NCBI GenBank assembly: GCA_963575745.1
Contig: CAUYUJ010020607.1
Span: forward strand, 88,501 to 152,500
DNA: 64,000 nt
From: Prorocentrum cordatum
Taxonomy: Eukaryota; Sar; Dinophyceae; Prorocentrales; Prorocentraceae
Direction: 5' to 3'
Shown here: in pieces, positions 33,240-44,848 of the stretch
How positions within the stretch are numbered: position 1 is the stretch's first letter
How the letters are laid out: each line of letters opens with the position of its first letter
The notes under the pieces: model-generated
Told to the model about the DNA's origin: nothing
Seen by the model: only the letters and a program-made list of their open reading frames with translations
Databases searched by the model: none
Program-made: the position numbers and the translations under genes

Positions 33240-33410
33240 CGTTCGGCGGCGGCGAGGCGGGCGGGGGGGTTCGAACCGGTAGTGACCCCCCCACCCCTTT
33301 TCATGATGGACGGGGGGGGAGGAAGGGGTTCGAACCGGTAGTGACCCCCCCTCGGTTTTCGAAGGGGAAGGGTTGGGAGCCCCCAGTGACCCCCCCCAGT
33401 TTTCCGCCAG
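33240..33410 (+). repeat. GGTTCGAACCGGTAGTGACC tandem units
   Basis: Two copies of GGGGTTCGAACCGGTAGTGA, each followed by a C run, and a third degenerate copy. GGTTCGAACC is a perfect palindrome and looks like a tRNA T-loop, but no tRNA fold surrounds it. Confidence 0.6.
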
Positions 33411-33429
33411 CAGCGGTAGAACACGCTCT

Positions 33430-34365
33430 TTCGATGATGATGGTGATGACGATGATGATTGTGGTGGTGGTGGTGATGATGATGCTGCTGCTGATGACGA
33501 TGATGCTGCTGATGATGATAATGATAATGATGGTGATGGTCAATGTGAATGGGATGGTGATGGTGATAGTGATGATTATGAACATGCTGATGATGCTGCT
33601 GATGATGATGCTGATGCGGATGATGATGATGATGATGGTGATAATGATGATGGTACTGATAATGCTGACGATGATGACGATGATGGTGATGTCGATGCCG
33701 ATATCGACGATGGCGACGACGGTGTCGATGATGATGATGATGTTGATAATGCTGCTGCTGATGATGATGATGGCAATAATGATGTTGATGACGATGCTGA
33801 TCATGATGATAATGCTGATGCTAGTGATGATGCTGGTGCTGCTGCTGATGCTGATGATGCAGATTATGATGCTGATGGTGATGCTGAATGTAAGTGCGAT
33901 GTATATGGTGCTCTTGATGGTGATGATTGTGATGCTGACGCTGATGACGATGGTTATGGTTGTGGTAGTGGTGATTGTGATTATGTAGAGATGAAACTGG
34001 TGGTGGTGGTGGTGATAATCATGATGCTGATGATGATGCTGATGATGATTAGTGTGGTGATGCTGATGGTGATGATGATGATGATGATGAGGATGAGGAT
34101 GACGATGCTGATGACGATGATGATGATGCTGCTGATGATGATGATGGTTCTGCTGCTGATGATGAGGATGCTGATGATGATGACGATGCTGAGCACGATG
34201 CTGCTGATGATGATGAGGACGATGCTGCTGCTGATAATGATGATGATGGTGATGGTGCTGATGATGCTGATGATGGGGTGATGGTGATCATGCTCATGCT
34301 GATGATGATGATGATGCTGATGATGATGCTGATGATGATGGCGCTGATGCTGACAATGCTGACAC

Positions 34366-34420
<55 letters not shown>

Positions 34421-34849
34421 CTCATGATGACGATGATGATTCTGATGATGATGATAATGACGATGATGATGATCATGATGATGATGGTGGTGGTGATGCA
34501 AATAACGATGGTGATGACGACGATGATGATGCTGATGACGATGATGATGATGACGATGCCAACGATGACGATGATGATAATGATGATTCTGCTGCTGATG
34601 ATGGTGATGGTGATGATGATGATGGTGATAATGCTGATGAGGCTGATGCTGCTGATGATGAATATGATGTTGATGCTGATGCTGCTGATGATCATCACGC
34701 TGCTGCTGATGATGATCATGATGAAGATGATGCTGATGCTGCTGCTGATGATGCTGATGACGCTGATGATGATGCTGCTGCTGATGATGATGATGCTGAT
34801 GATGCTGATGATGATGTTGATGATGCTGATGCTGCTGATGCTGCTGCTA

Positions 34850-34885
<36 letters not shown>

Positions 34886-35060
34886 CTCATGATGATGATG
34901 ATGATGATGTCGCTGGTGGTGATGATGATGATGATGATGATGATGATGGTGATAATCATGATGCTGATGATGATGCTGATGATGATGATGATGCTGCTGC
35001 TGCTGATGATGATGTTGTTGTTGTCGTCGTTGTTGTTGTTGATGTTGACGAGGATGATGA
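33430..35060 (+). repeat. (GAT)n degenerate microsatellite, 1.6 kb
   Basis: GATGATGCTGATGATGAT with many single-base variants. Open for hundreds of codons on both strands (Asp-rich, Met-rich, Ile-rich). It ends in a short GTT/GGA-rich patch to 35180. Confidence 0.95.
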
Positions 35061-35224
35061 GGAGGCGGAGGATGAGGAGGAGGAGGAGGAGGAATATGAG
35101 AAGGAGCAGGAGAAGGAGGATCATGACTAGCAGGACCATGAGGAGGATGATACTGATGGGGAGGAAGAGGATGGCCGTCACATGTGACGCCTTTCTCTCT
35201 CGCCATTTGAGGAACTCTCATTGA

Positions 35225-35425
35225 ACTAGTTTGGGTCGTCCTGAGGCTTTCGTGTCCTCATGCGAGGCAGTCTTGGGGGTCGTTTGGGCCCTCTTGGGCC
35301 GTTTCAGGGCCGTCTTTGGCCGTCTTGGAGCTCTCTTGGGCCGTCTTGGGGCCCCCCTGGCCCTAAGACTGACAAGTGGGGCCGTCGTGGAGCCATCTTG
35401 GGCCGTCTTGTAGTCATCTTGGCCG
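35225..35425 (+). repeat. Dispersed CTTGGGG-type repeat block 13
   Basis: Forward units GGGCCGTCTTGGGGCCCCCC, followed by GGGAGCGCGAACTCG-type units to 35515. Confidence 0.7.
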
Positions 35426-35573
35426 CGGGAGCGCGAACTCGTAGAATTGTTCGGTGCGTTGTCTCCTCGAGAGCGCGAACCTGCCACACTCTTCGAGGAT
35501 TGTGGCCTCGGGAGGCGGGCCAGTGCATGCAGTCCAGTGCGTCGAGGGGGGGGTGTCTCTGGAGATCACATGA

Positions 35574-35633
35574 TCCCTGCAAGACAGTACTTGGCATTCC
35601 AGCATGCTTCAACGTGACAGGGGGCACGGTGGT
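35574..35633 (+). repeat. Dispersed 55-bp module, copy 2
   Basis: Aligns to 8893-8946 over about 55 bp (ACTTGGCATTCCAGCATGCT, then AGGGGGCACGGTGG). From 35640 to 36030 nothing else is recognised. Confidence 0.5.
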
Positions 35634-36029
35634 ATCAGCTCAGCAAGATGTGCAGCATCATACCTCGCAAAGTTGTGCAGAGGCATCCGATGCTCCTAGG
35701 TAGACTTTGTTTCAAGGCTTCAGCGGTACTACAACCGTGCACGCCGTAGCTGCACTACATAGCCTCACTGGTTCAGGCTTGCTGTTCAGCTTCCTTCAGC
35801 GATTCAGAGCTGTATCAGCCAGTTTCTAGGCCACGGCGTGTTTGCATTCTCAATATTTGCCTTGCCCCAATTCTAGCGTGTGCAGGCTTTAGTTTCGTAC
35901 ACGTAGCGCATCCACGCTGATCGCGTCCTGAATGAAACTCTAGAGGCTTCGCGTAACCCACCAGCTCATCCAGAGACGATGCCCAGAGGATTTGCCTCGA
36001 TCAGGGCAGTGGGCAGCACGCAGATGAAG

Positions 36030-36715
36030 GGTCCCTCTTGAAGAGCTCTTGGGACCACTCTTGGGCGCTCTTGGGGCCGTCTTGGGGCTCTCTTGGGCCT
36101 CTCTTGCGGCGTCTTGGGGGCCTCTTGGCGGTCCCGGGGGCCTGTTGGAGCGTCTCGGGGAGCCTTTTGGGGCCTCCTGGGGGTCTCTTGGGGGCCTCTT
36201 GGAGGCCTCTTGGGCGCCTCTTGGGGCCTCCTGGGGCCCTCTTGAGGCGCTCTTGGGAGCATGGGGAGTGCTCTTGGGGCCATCTTGGAGGACATCGATC
36301 AAACAAGAGGGGAGCATTAATTAGCGTTTCCACTCGGGAGCCGCCTCTTGGGGCGCTCTTGGGGCGCTCTTGGAGCGCTCTGGGGCGCTCTTGGGGCCGT
36401 CTTGGGGTTCTCTTGAGCATCTCTTGGGCTCTCTTGGCCCATCTTGGAGCCATCTTGAGGCCTCGGATGGCCATCGGAAGCGAAAAGGCGAGAAATCAAA
36501 ACACATTGATTTTCCAAATGTTTTGGACGGGGTGTGTCCTCTGCGGGGCTTCCTGGGGTAGCTATTTGGCCATTCGGAGCCGTCTAGGAGCGGTCTTTTG
36601 GGTCTCTTGGCGCATCTTGGGGGCAATCTTGAGGCATCTTGAGATATCTTGAGCCATCTTGGAGGTAATCTTGGGCTGTCCCAAGCGCTCTTGGAGCCAT
36701 CTTAATCAGTGCCCC
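36030..36715 (+). repeat. Dispersed CTTGGGG-type repeat block 14, with junction module
   Basis: Forward units throughout. At 36277-36324 it carries GGGGCCATCTTGGAGGACAT, CGATCAAACAAG and TTAATTAGCG. The block ends at about 36690-36716 with CCATCTTAATCAGTGCCCCC, directly abutting the 3' end of the LINE. Confidence 0.8.
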
Positions 36716-36724
36716 CCCAAGCAA

Positions 36725-38910
36725 GCACGCAAAATGCTGAGTACGAAACGCACATGACCACATAGCCACTATCACGTGGTATCGCAATACTTGCTGACTG
36801 CGCCACGCCATGCCGTGGCCGAAGAAATTGTGTCCTGCCAGTACTTCCTGGGGCCACGCTGCTCGTGGTCGCCCTTTCTTTCTCTTGGTGGGAGGGGGGA
36901 GGAGGAGGGAGGACAAGGGCTGGAACATTGCGCAACACACAGCGTCGTCATCTGGCTTTCTGGCGATGTGACCAAGAAAAAGAAGCTGTCTACGGAGGAG
37001 CGGGCTGCTAAGCGGGCGGGCGCCAGCCCGTTGAAGCACGGTTTCGTTCGAGATTCTGCTGATTTGCGAGTGGGGAATGCGCAACAACTTGCGCAGACAT
37101 CGCGCCTGGAATGTGCCCAAACGACACATTTCGTGCTTGTTAAGATGGGAAGTGTGCATACAGTGCAACAGCTTACTTAAAATCAAAAGTCTGAATATTC
37201 TTCTGCTGCGTGAGAGTCGAATGGCTCCATACCCTGGCCAATTTGTCCAAATCTGCGGCTGCAGCTCCTAGGCGGCGAGACAACTCTGAACCTATTTTGC
37301 CATCGTCGCTAGTCAAACTACCTAAATAAGCTATGCTTCCCTTCTGTGGGATTGGGGTGCCGTCTGGCTGGAGAATGCATACGTCGGCTCCTACAGCCAA
37401 GGGTTCTAGCTGGAGCCAATTAAGCTGTAAACCGTACTGTTGCCCCATACGTTGCACGGCATGCATGTGCGCACCGGCTGATTCGCAGGAGGTGGCTAGC
37501 AAAAATGTGTCGTCTGCGTATACAAGCTCGTTCACATGCATGCTCTTATTCAGATAAGGATCCGCCTGTCTATTTGCATCGCGCAACAATGTTGTCATCA
37601 ATGTTGCTAACAAGAATGGGGAGAGCGGACAACCCTGACCAATGCCGAACGCTTGTGGATGCTCTTCCGATGTTTTCCCAGCGTCGCGGACAGAAAAAGT
37701 ACGATCTGTGTATATGGCGCGCACAATTTGTATGAGGTGGGTGGTGACGCCGAATTGCTCCAACGAGAGGCATAACGCATCGGGCGACACACTGTCAAAT
37801 GCCTTCGCCCAGTCCAAAGCCAGCAAAACTAGGCGCTCGCTTTTTTCTGCTCAAGTACGTTCAAGCAAATGCCGAACGAGGAGGATCGCGTCCGCTGTCC
37901 CGCGCTTGCTCTTGAAACCGAATTGGATGCTCCAGCTGCCTTCAGACGGTTTAAAGGAATTGTCGCGAACATCTTATACCCAATCGAAATCAAGCTAATT
38001 GGGAGATAATTTTCACAGTTTGCAACATCACTTTTTTTGAATATAGCCCTGACCAGCGCCTTGCGCAATGCGTCAGGGACCACACGTTCTTCCAAGCACT
38101 CTTTGCACAATGACACCGCCCATCTGCAGGCAGGGGCCCCTGGAGTGCAAATCGATTTCCTTAACTCGCCTGGAACTCGTCTGCGCCCGCGGTCTTTTCC
38201 CCTCTTCAGTTCGGCAGCCGCTGCCAACACCTCGTCTTCGGTGAGGGGATCACACGACACAGGTAATGTAGGACCCAAGCTGTCTGTGAATTCGGCGACT
38301 GTCGTCGGCTGAACAGCCCATTGAACTTGGGCGAGATACTGTGCCAGAGTGTCGGCGCGCTGGTCCGACTCCACGATTTCTCCGCTCGAGTTCGCGAGCC
38401 GGCCTTGCTTCGAGGCTACGCCTTTCCGGAGCTGCCGGATCGGCGCCCCTTCCCCCGTGGCGAGGCTGCTCTCCAAGCACTGCGACTATCTGATTTCACA
38501 GATGCCCAGACCTGCCTGGCGAGCTCGCACTCCTCCTCATGCGACCCCTGCTCGCGAGCGGCGTTGCGCTTTTCGATGAGCGCAAGGGTGCCCGATGAGA
38601 TCCAAGGCCTCCTGGGCAGCAGCTTCGTCTCAGGAAGAACGCGAACGGCGGCGAAGGAGGAAGCTTGCATCATCCGTTCATTCAAATGCTGGGCGGACTC
38701 GACGACGGCATCGTCGCCATCCGAGCCCATCTGCTCGCAAAAGGCTTCGGCAAACGAGTTCGCAACGTTCGGGTCCCGCGGAACAGAATGGTCTTTCCGC
38801 TTCTTGCCAGCCCTCGGCTCTGTCCGGGGGATGTCGATCAAGACGCGGGCTTGCACAAGGAAGTGGTGCGATGCCGACGCCGCGGCGCGGTCGCTCCAGA
38901 CGCGTTGCAC
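36725..38910 (-). pseudogene. LINE reverse transcriptase with C-terminal domain
   Basis: The linker (38910-38420) has SSGTLALIEKRNAAREQGSH. The fingers follow at 38476-37829: VPDALRKALVRAIFKKSDVA and NYLPISLISIGYKMFA. The palm at 37826-37173 carries motif A ALDWAKAFDSV (37788-37820), motif B GIGQGCPLSP (37617-37646) and the catalytic YADD (37509-37520), then YLGSLTSDDGKIGSEL. The C-terminal part (37186-36730) has CLRKLLRIPHSQISRISN, LLFLGHIARKPDDD and KKGRPRAAW. All catalytic residues are present. The frame changes at about 37830 (in an A6 run on the minus strand) and at about 37180, so the product is broken unless those are sequencing errors. It would prime cDNA synthesis at the nicked target. 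Confidence 0.85.
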
Positions 38911-38939
38911 CGAACCTTCTCACTCCGAGCCGATGAGAA

Positions 38940-39860
38940 ATAAATCAAGTTGGCCGAAATGTTGCTCTGTGGGAGGGTCCGCCGAAGATGAGCCAATGTC
39001 ATAATAGGCGACCCTTCTCTCCGCCGGCTCGTCGAACGGCGTGTTTGCAACAGCGAGGCCCCGAGAAGTACATAGCTCGACCAGAAAAGAACGGGTCGAT
39101 GATGGGTTGTGCTGCGCACGAGGGTTGCCGAATACGTGTGGGCCCAAAGCTTCTTCCTCCCCAGGGCGCCGTACGTGAAGCCCTGCGTTGAAATCGCCAC
39201 ATACCAAAACAGGCCCATAAGAAATGTGTTCAACAGTTGAAGGAACCTGTGCCTCTCCAGTGGCGGTTTCCCGCGATGAGGGGCGCAGACACTGCACAAA
39301 ACAATCTTACCACCAACAGCTCTCAACTGTAAAGAAGCCATTCTCGAGGATTCTCGGAGAGCATATGCCGCTCAAATGGTAGTTTCCCGCTATGAGGGGC
39401 GCAGACACTGCATAAAACAATCTTACCACCAACAACTCTCAACTGTAAAGAAGCCATTCTCGAGGATTCTCGAAGAGGCCTGCCGGAAACCGATGACGTT
39501 TCGGAGGAGGAGGAGGAGGAGGAGGAGGAGGAGGGGGAGGAGGAGGAGGAGGAGGAGGAGGAGGAGGAGGAGGGGAGGGAGGGAGGGAGGGAGAGAGGGA
39601 GGGAGGGGTGATATCAGACACTCCACGCCTGCCGTCTCGTGGGCGTCGTCGGCGGGCGTCCCCGAAAAGATCAGCGGGAAGCCCTCCTCGGTGACCGTGT
39701 GCTCCGAGTTCGGCCGGTGTGCTTCCTGGAGGCAAAGTAAGTCCATCCCGCACGATGTCAAATGCACCCTGGAGCTCGACAAGCATCGACAAGCTTGGCC
39801 TCAGTGAAGCCCTGCACGCTCCACGTCCCCACCTGCAGACTGGATAGCCGCCCCCCATCG
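38940..39860 (-). pseudogene. LINE EEP-type endonuclease (interrupted)
   Basis: The N-terminal strand reads LQVGTWSVQGFTEAKL (about 39850), then GMDLLCLQEAHRPNSEHTVT with the catalytic-type QEAH (about 39745). After a GGA/CCT microsatellite insertion (39505-39605) the domain resumes with SVCAPHRGKP and the motif VCGDFNAGLHVR (about 39190), then VANTPFDEPAERRVAYYD and FGQLDLFLIG near 38945. These are the QE, GDFN and LDh-type motifs of the apurinic-like nucleases that nick target DNA for LINE insertion. A 116-bp tandem duplication (39264-39357 and 39380-39473) lies inside the domain. The enzyme cannot be made from this copy. Confidence 0.7.
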
Positions 39861-40144
39861 GTCAAGAAGTCAGCCTCGATGCCAGCGTTGACTTTCGCCC
39901 CGGGCGCGCTCGCAGCGCCTTCGCCAGCGGGCGGTGCGCCAGAGCCCGTGCAGTGTCGAATCAATCGACGTGGGTTTGTACGTGCAGTGGTGCCGACTGC
40001 GGGGGAAGCCGTGGGCGAAACCGTACTCCCGTGCGGTGTCTCCTGCTGGAGCGGCTTCCCCTTGGAGCCACCTCTTGCCTGCCCCTTCGTGCCCGCCGTC
40101 GCCCGGGAGACGATGCCCGTGCTCCTCGTGGCGCCAGGTCTTTG

Positions 40145-41874
40145 ATCGTCGGGTGCTCGTGGAGTGCAGCCCATGTGGCCCGCTCCCCCTGCCACTCGTC
40201 GAGCGCCTCGTCGGGCAGGGCGCTCGCCGTCGGCGCGCGCTCTCCGCCCGCCGTGACTGCGCGTGGCGCCTCGTCTGTGGTCGAGATTGTGTAGGGCACA
40301 GTCGGCCCGGACTGGCAGGTCGACCCTGCCAGCTCAAGGGTGCCCTTGTGTCCTGTGCCTCGCGACCCATGCTTCCTGCATTCCTGTGGCAGTGTGGCCC
40401 TGGGAAGGGTCTTGTGTCCTCTCGCGTGTCCTGTGCAATCGAGTCCGACTGCACCGCCCAGTCCGTCTTCAGGAGTCGCTTGATGCCAAAGCAAGAGCTC
40501 CGCGCTGCTCTCTCAGTGGCAGGGTGGTCCTGACTCGCCAAGATATGTTTGTCTCCGCTTCTGAGCCCAGCTCCCCGGAGAAGCTCAACCGCCTGATCTC
40601 GATCCGTGGGGGTGCCGAGCTCCTCGAAGACGATGCCAGAATAGGCGCCCTTCCCATAAACCTTCACGGGGGGAGATGCCGCCAAGGATACCAGCTTCTC
40701 CTCTAGCCGCTTCGACGCCTGAGAGAGGTTCGGGATCCCATCCAAATTACCGATCACGGCTGTGATCATGCGCTTGTTTGTGGTTGTCTGCTGCTGCGTG
40801 CCTACGTGCCCGACTCCCCGGGCAGGTTACTGTTTCATGAGGTCCGAGACGCACTCCCTGATCGTGGTCTCGATGTCTCCGGTCGAGGGGGGCGCACTCT
40901 TCAAAAACAATTCCTCACGCAAGTGCTCCAACTTGTCCACGCGGACCTCGGTGGCCATCGTGCTCGCTTCGACGTCCGAAAGACGGCTCGAGAGTGTCTC
41001 GCCAATCGTGGTCACCTTGAGGTCCAGCTTCTCAGAATCCTGCCGGAGACGCTCCACACGCGAGGTCACATGGGAGCCGGCTGCTCTGGCAGATGCTTCT
41101 CCAGGAGGGCCGCGATTCCTGCCATCTCCTCCTCCTCCTCCTCCTCCTCCTCGTCCTCCTCCTCCTCCGCCTCCTCCTCCTTCTCCTCCTCCTCCTCCTC
41201 CTGGCCTGGACGCGGCGGCAGCGTCAGAGTCAGGCCGCCGGAACGCAGGGCCGCTCCCCTCGGTCGTCTCCTCCCCCCCCGCGCTGGCGTCTGCACGTCG
41301 CCCTCCTTCTCCTCGCGCTCTTCTCCTTCCTCTCTCTCTCTCTCTCTTTGTCCCGGCTCGCACGCATGTCGGTCCTTGCCCTGTCTGTGCGCTGGTTCTT
41401 GAGGAACTGCGTCCACGCCGTCTATTCGGACACGATCTGAGGCCACGGCCTCCTCGCGCCCTGCCCAGGAGGGCACGGGCACACCTGCGTGCCCGACGCT
41501 GGCGCCCTCGCCTCGCCCTCGCCTCGCCTCCCTCTCTTGTCCCAGCAGTGGTGCGATGGGTGAGCTCTGGGCCATGGCCGACGCGCGCTTTCTTGTACCC
41601 CCGCTGCATTCTCTCCCACGGGCTGCCTGTCAGCAGGTCGCGAACTGGGGCACCAGCCCCCCTGGTAGTCCTCGGTCCCTGGGGAGGGGTCTGGGACATC
41701 ACCGCCTCCAACTCCTTCGCGAGGTTCAGCGGAGAGCGGCTGGCAGACACTGCGGGAATGGATCTGGGGTGCGAGCGTGCAAGGTGTGGGGTGCAAAGGT
41801 GCGCGGATCACAGGGCGTGTGCACAGTTCCCGTTCCGGCTTGAGCCGAATCGTCAGCCAATGTAGCCAAACCAT
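40145..41874 (-). pseudogene. LINE ORF1-like protein (degenerate)
   Basis: The first section (41750-40827) ends in a helical, probably coiled-coil stretch (VERLRQDSEKLDLKVTTIGE, then EVRVDKLEHLREELFLK) after a Gly/Arg-rich microsatellite-coded linker. The next section (40769-40480) reads AVIGNLDGIPNLSQASKRLE, KVYGKGAYSGIVFEELGTPT and SSCFGIKRLLKTDWAVQSD. A third (40290-40150) has DEWQGERATWAALHEHPTIK. Coiled coil followed by a small globular domain is the usual plan of LINE nucleic-acid chaperone proteins that coat element RNA. The middle resembles conserved dinoflagellate LINE proteins as I remember them, not confirmed by search. Frame changes between sections mark it as non-functional. Confidence 0.55.
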
Positions 41875-41894
41875 TCAATGATTTTGGCATTCTC

Positions 41895-42120
41895 GCCGAC
41901 GCCTCTGGGGTCGTCTTGGGTGCCTCTGGCGGGCCTGTTGGGGCCTATTGGGGGTGTCTTGGGAGCCTCTTGGGGCGTCCTGGGGGCCTCTTGGGGGCCT
42001 CTTGGGGCCTCCTGGGTACCTCTTGGGGCTCTCTTTGAGCGTCCTTGGGAGCGTTGGAGGCCATCTTCGGGCCATCTTGGATGACATCGATCAAACAAAA
42101 AGGGAGCTTTAATTAGGGGT
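41895..42120 (+). repeat. Dispersed CTTGGGG-type repeat block 15, with junction module
   Basis: Units GGGGGTGTCTTGGGAGCC and GGGGGCCTCTTGGGGCC. At 42070-42118 it has GGCCATCTTGGATGACATCG, ATCAAACAAAAAGGG and TTAATTAGGGG with a C run. GATTTTGGCATTCTCGCCGA precedes the block at 41880-41899, and GATTTTGGCTTCCTCGCCGA follows at 42176-42195. Confidence 0.75.
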
Positions 42121-42319
42121 ACCCCCCAAGAGGCCAAAATCTGGCCAACATCTGCGTCACAAATAATCGAATAATGATTTTGGCTTCCTCGCCGATGCCG
42201 TTTTGGACTCTCGGAGACCTCGCGACCTGCCCCGTCCAGGTCCATGGGAGGGGGTAGGGGGAGGGTAGCCCTTCCCCGAAAGGGGAAGAGGGGCAGATGG
42301 AAGGCAAACGCCCTAGACC

Positions 42320-43440
42320 ACCTACGCCCTAAAGGGCTGGTGGGACTCGTGACTGAAATCTTCTGTGAGAGCTTGACGCCAGGCGACAGAGGGTGGGTGA
42401 CGCATCTGGCGCTCTGCTGAGCATCTACTCTTGCCTTCGGGGGTGCGCTTTCACGGTGCATTCCTACAACCCTCGTCAAAGCTAACCTCAAGAGCGCATA
42501 ACGTGCGAACCCTGTGGGCGCCCACTTTTCAATGTTGGTCATCGTGGAACTTCCGAGTCGCGCCGGCCCCGACCGCGTTCTTTGTCGAGGATTGTACGTC
42601 TTTTCGTAGTCAGATCTCCCAAGCAGGGCTTGCGCTCGGGCTTTTTTCTTTGGTTCCGAAGGCCCGGCCGTGCTTGCTGCAGTCGACCTTTGGCGCGCGG
42701 GTGACCGACCGCCAGCGCCCTACACGCTGGTGTGTTCTACGCCTGGTCTCCGATTTTTTATGGCTGGCCCCAGGCGGTCGCCGGCGCATGGCCCGCGCCA
42801 CCGCCTCGTCCCCTTCGCCTGGTCTTTTGAGGTGGCCTCTTTTGTGAAGACCTTGCTGATGCAGGCCTGGTGGTCTCTCCCCTGTCCCGTTGGCCTTGCT
42901 CTTGTCCACCGCGTCCCCCTCTCCAAGGTCGGGTCATGGTTCGTCGTCGTCCCTGCAGTGATGCCGCGCTCACAAGCCGACCCTCGAACGCGGCCGGCGG
43001 AACGCGCTGGCCTGCCGGCTCGCCGCCAGCAGGGGCGAGCCACTCGGAACTGCTGCCGGGCGCGGCCCTCGGGCGCGACCCTTGGGCGCGACCGACGTTG
43101 TGGGTGAGCGCTCGCATGGGTGCCCTGTTGGGCGATGCCGCCCGTCCTCTCCCGCGCGCCTCGCGCATCGCCAGTGCCCGAACTTGCTGTCTTGGGTCCA
43201 TCCGCTGCCGTCGTGCCTGTAGAGGGACTGCGCCGCCGCAAGACCTGCATGGTTTGGGGGCCGCCTTCCTCTCCTCTCTGTGCGCGGCTGTCGCCCTTTC
43301 AATTTGCAATGCGCCGCTTTGCTGCGCAGTGGCCCTGTGCCTGCCCGACCGATCTGCGCGAGCGCCAGGGCCGCGGCAGAAAATTCAAAAACCTTACCCA
43401 ATCAGAGCTTGCCTCTGTAGGGGTCCTAGCGGATTCATAT
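42320..43440. other. Unassigned GC-rich region with open frames on both strands
   Basis: All six frames are open for 100-190 codons in places. The minus strand has a PKPCRSCGGAVPLQARR stretch that loosely recalls a zinc-ribbon in element gag or ORF1 proteins, which would fit a 5' extension of the LINE, but the rest is only Arg/Gly/Ala-rich. I cannot choose a coding frame. Confidence 0.25.
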
Positions 43441-43474
43441 GGTTAGGTTAGGTGCGCCGCCGATTTCGGCGGCA

Positions 43475-43715
43475 CGCCCAGGTGCTGGGGTGCCCGGGTG
43501 CCCGGGTGCCCGGGTGCCTGGGTGAGGTGTGCCGCCGCTTTCCGCGGCCGGGTGCTTGGGTGCCCGGGTGCCCAGGTGCCCAGGTGTTCAGGTGCCCGGG
43601 TGCCTGGGTGCCCGGGTGCCCTATAGCCTTATAGCCTCATAGCCCCATGGCCCTATAGCCGTATAGCCCCATAGGCCTATCGCACTAGAGCCCTATAGCC
43701 CCGTAGCCCCATAAC
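43475..43715 (+). repeat. GTGCCCGGGTGCC and CCCTATAGCC minisatellites
   Basis: 10-bp GGTGCCCGGGTGCCC units (43480-43620, with a GCCGCC interruption) pass directly into CCTATAGCC / CCCATAGCC units (43620-43715). The stretch 43720-44780 beyond holds no recognised gene. Confidence 0.9.
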
Positions 43716-44788
43716 CCCAAGAGATTCAGATCGGGATATACGTTCAGGGCGGCCGGGGGGCCCAGTGCTTCCCCGGGACGCCCCTGCAGGGTGCTCCGCG
43801 GGCCTTCCTGACTTTGGGTGTGCGTGCCGCGCCCTGTCAGCGGTCCGGTGTCGGTCAGGACGGGTGCCCACACGCAGTCCACGTGCCCAGAAGTGATCGC
43901 CAGGGGCCGCCCACGAAGCTTCTGGATGTGTGTGAAGTCCGCTCATATCTCCATTAGATCACTCGCATACCGCAACTGTATCGGCTCAGGTATTGGCATT
44001 AACACGCACACAGTGCGTTGCTCTCCGCGCAGCGCCCAGGAAAAGGAATAGCAACCTCTTCCTCTTTTGCCTCTACCTGCGGACCCTCGTATAAGATCGA
44101 CCCCTCGGCCGTATCCCTATTCACAGCGGAAGCATGCTCAAAGCCTTCGAGGAGACGCCTGACGGCTTATATGGCTCCAGGAAAACCCCCGAACCAGGGT
44201 TTGACAGGAAGCGCCCCCCAATCCGTAATTTTGTTGGATTTCAGATCTCGGCATTTCAAGCTTTGGGGATTTTGAATGCGAGAGACGGATGGGGGGGAGA
44301 AACAGGAGCAGGAAAAGGAGGCCATCGACGTGCACGAGCACGACCACGAGCATGATAAGGAACATGATTGAAGAAGACAATGGCAGAAACATACGAGCGG
44401 CGGAGCTCTGCGCGGCGATCCACAGCTTGTTCTGCTTCTAGTGGCGGCGGCGGAGATGGCGAGGACACGTGCGCTACCTTCATTTGTTGCTATCTCTGCC
44501 GTCCCTTCCGCGGCGAAGGCCGCCAGGTAAGGAGAGGGGCACGGCTGCGCCTGATCCACACCCCAGAGCCGTCAGCGCCCAACGTCCAGATGATCGGGAG
44601 GGGGTCTGGGAGCTTCGCGCGAGCTGAGGAGACGCTGCCCAGGAGCTGCCTGGGATGCGCGAGCCTAGGAAACGCTGCCCAGGAACTGTTCAGGAACTGC
44701 GCGCGCGCCTGGAGGAGCGCTGGCGGGACGAGCTGCAACGTTCGGCAGGGCGCCGCGACGTTCCTTGCAGCACCTTGAAGCTGGGGGT

Positions 44789-44789
<1 letters not shown>

Positions 44790-44848
<59 letters not shown>

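Larger units (their letters stand above)
36720..41874 (-). mobile_element. LINE retrotransposon, near full length, degenerate
   Basis: On the minus strand, in order from 41.87 kb down to 36.72 kb, are an ORF1-like coiled-coil/basic protein, an endonuclease/exonuclease/phosphatase-type endonuclease, a linker, a reverse transcriptase and a C-terminal domain with LRKLLRIPHSQISRISN. The order is that of a two-ORF LINE. Frame changes at about 40.49, 39.75, 38.9, 37.83 and 37.18 kb and a GGA microsatellite inside the endonuclease show it is dead, although some shifts could be homopolymer sequencing errors. The 3' end abuts a dispersed CTTGGGG block, and the 5' end abuts another at 41.9 kb. No poly(A) tail or target-site duplication was identified. 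Confidence 0.8.

Noticed and set aside
33255-33345. tRNA genes suggested by GGTTCGAACC
   Set aside because: The phrase is a palindrome in a tandem unit. No acceptor stem, D-arm or anticodon arm can be formed around it.
32414-35224. Long Pro/Ser- and Asp/Met-rich open frames resembling mucins or acidic proteins
   Set aside because: They read through a CCCCACCACTGTC minisatellite and a GAT microsatellite. No start, signal or domain, and both strands are open.
42320-43440. A zinc-ribbon ORF1 extension of the LINE on the minus strand
   Set aside because: Only one short CRSCGG stretch supports it, all frames are open, and a dispersed repeat block separates it from the LINE.
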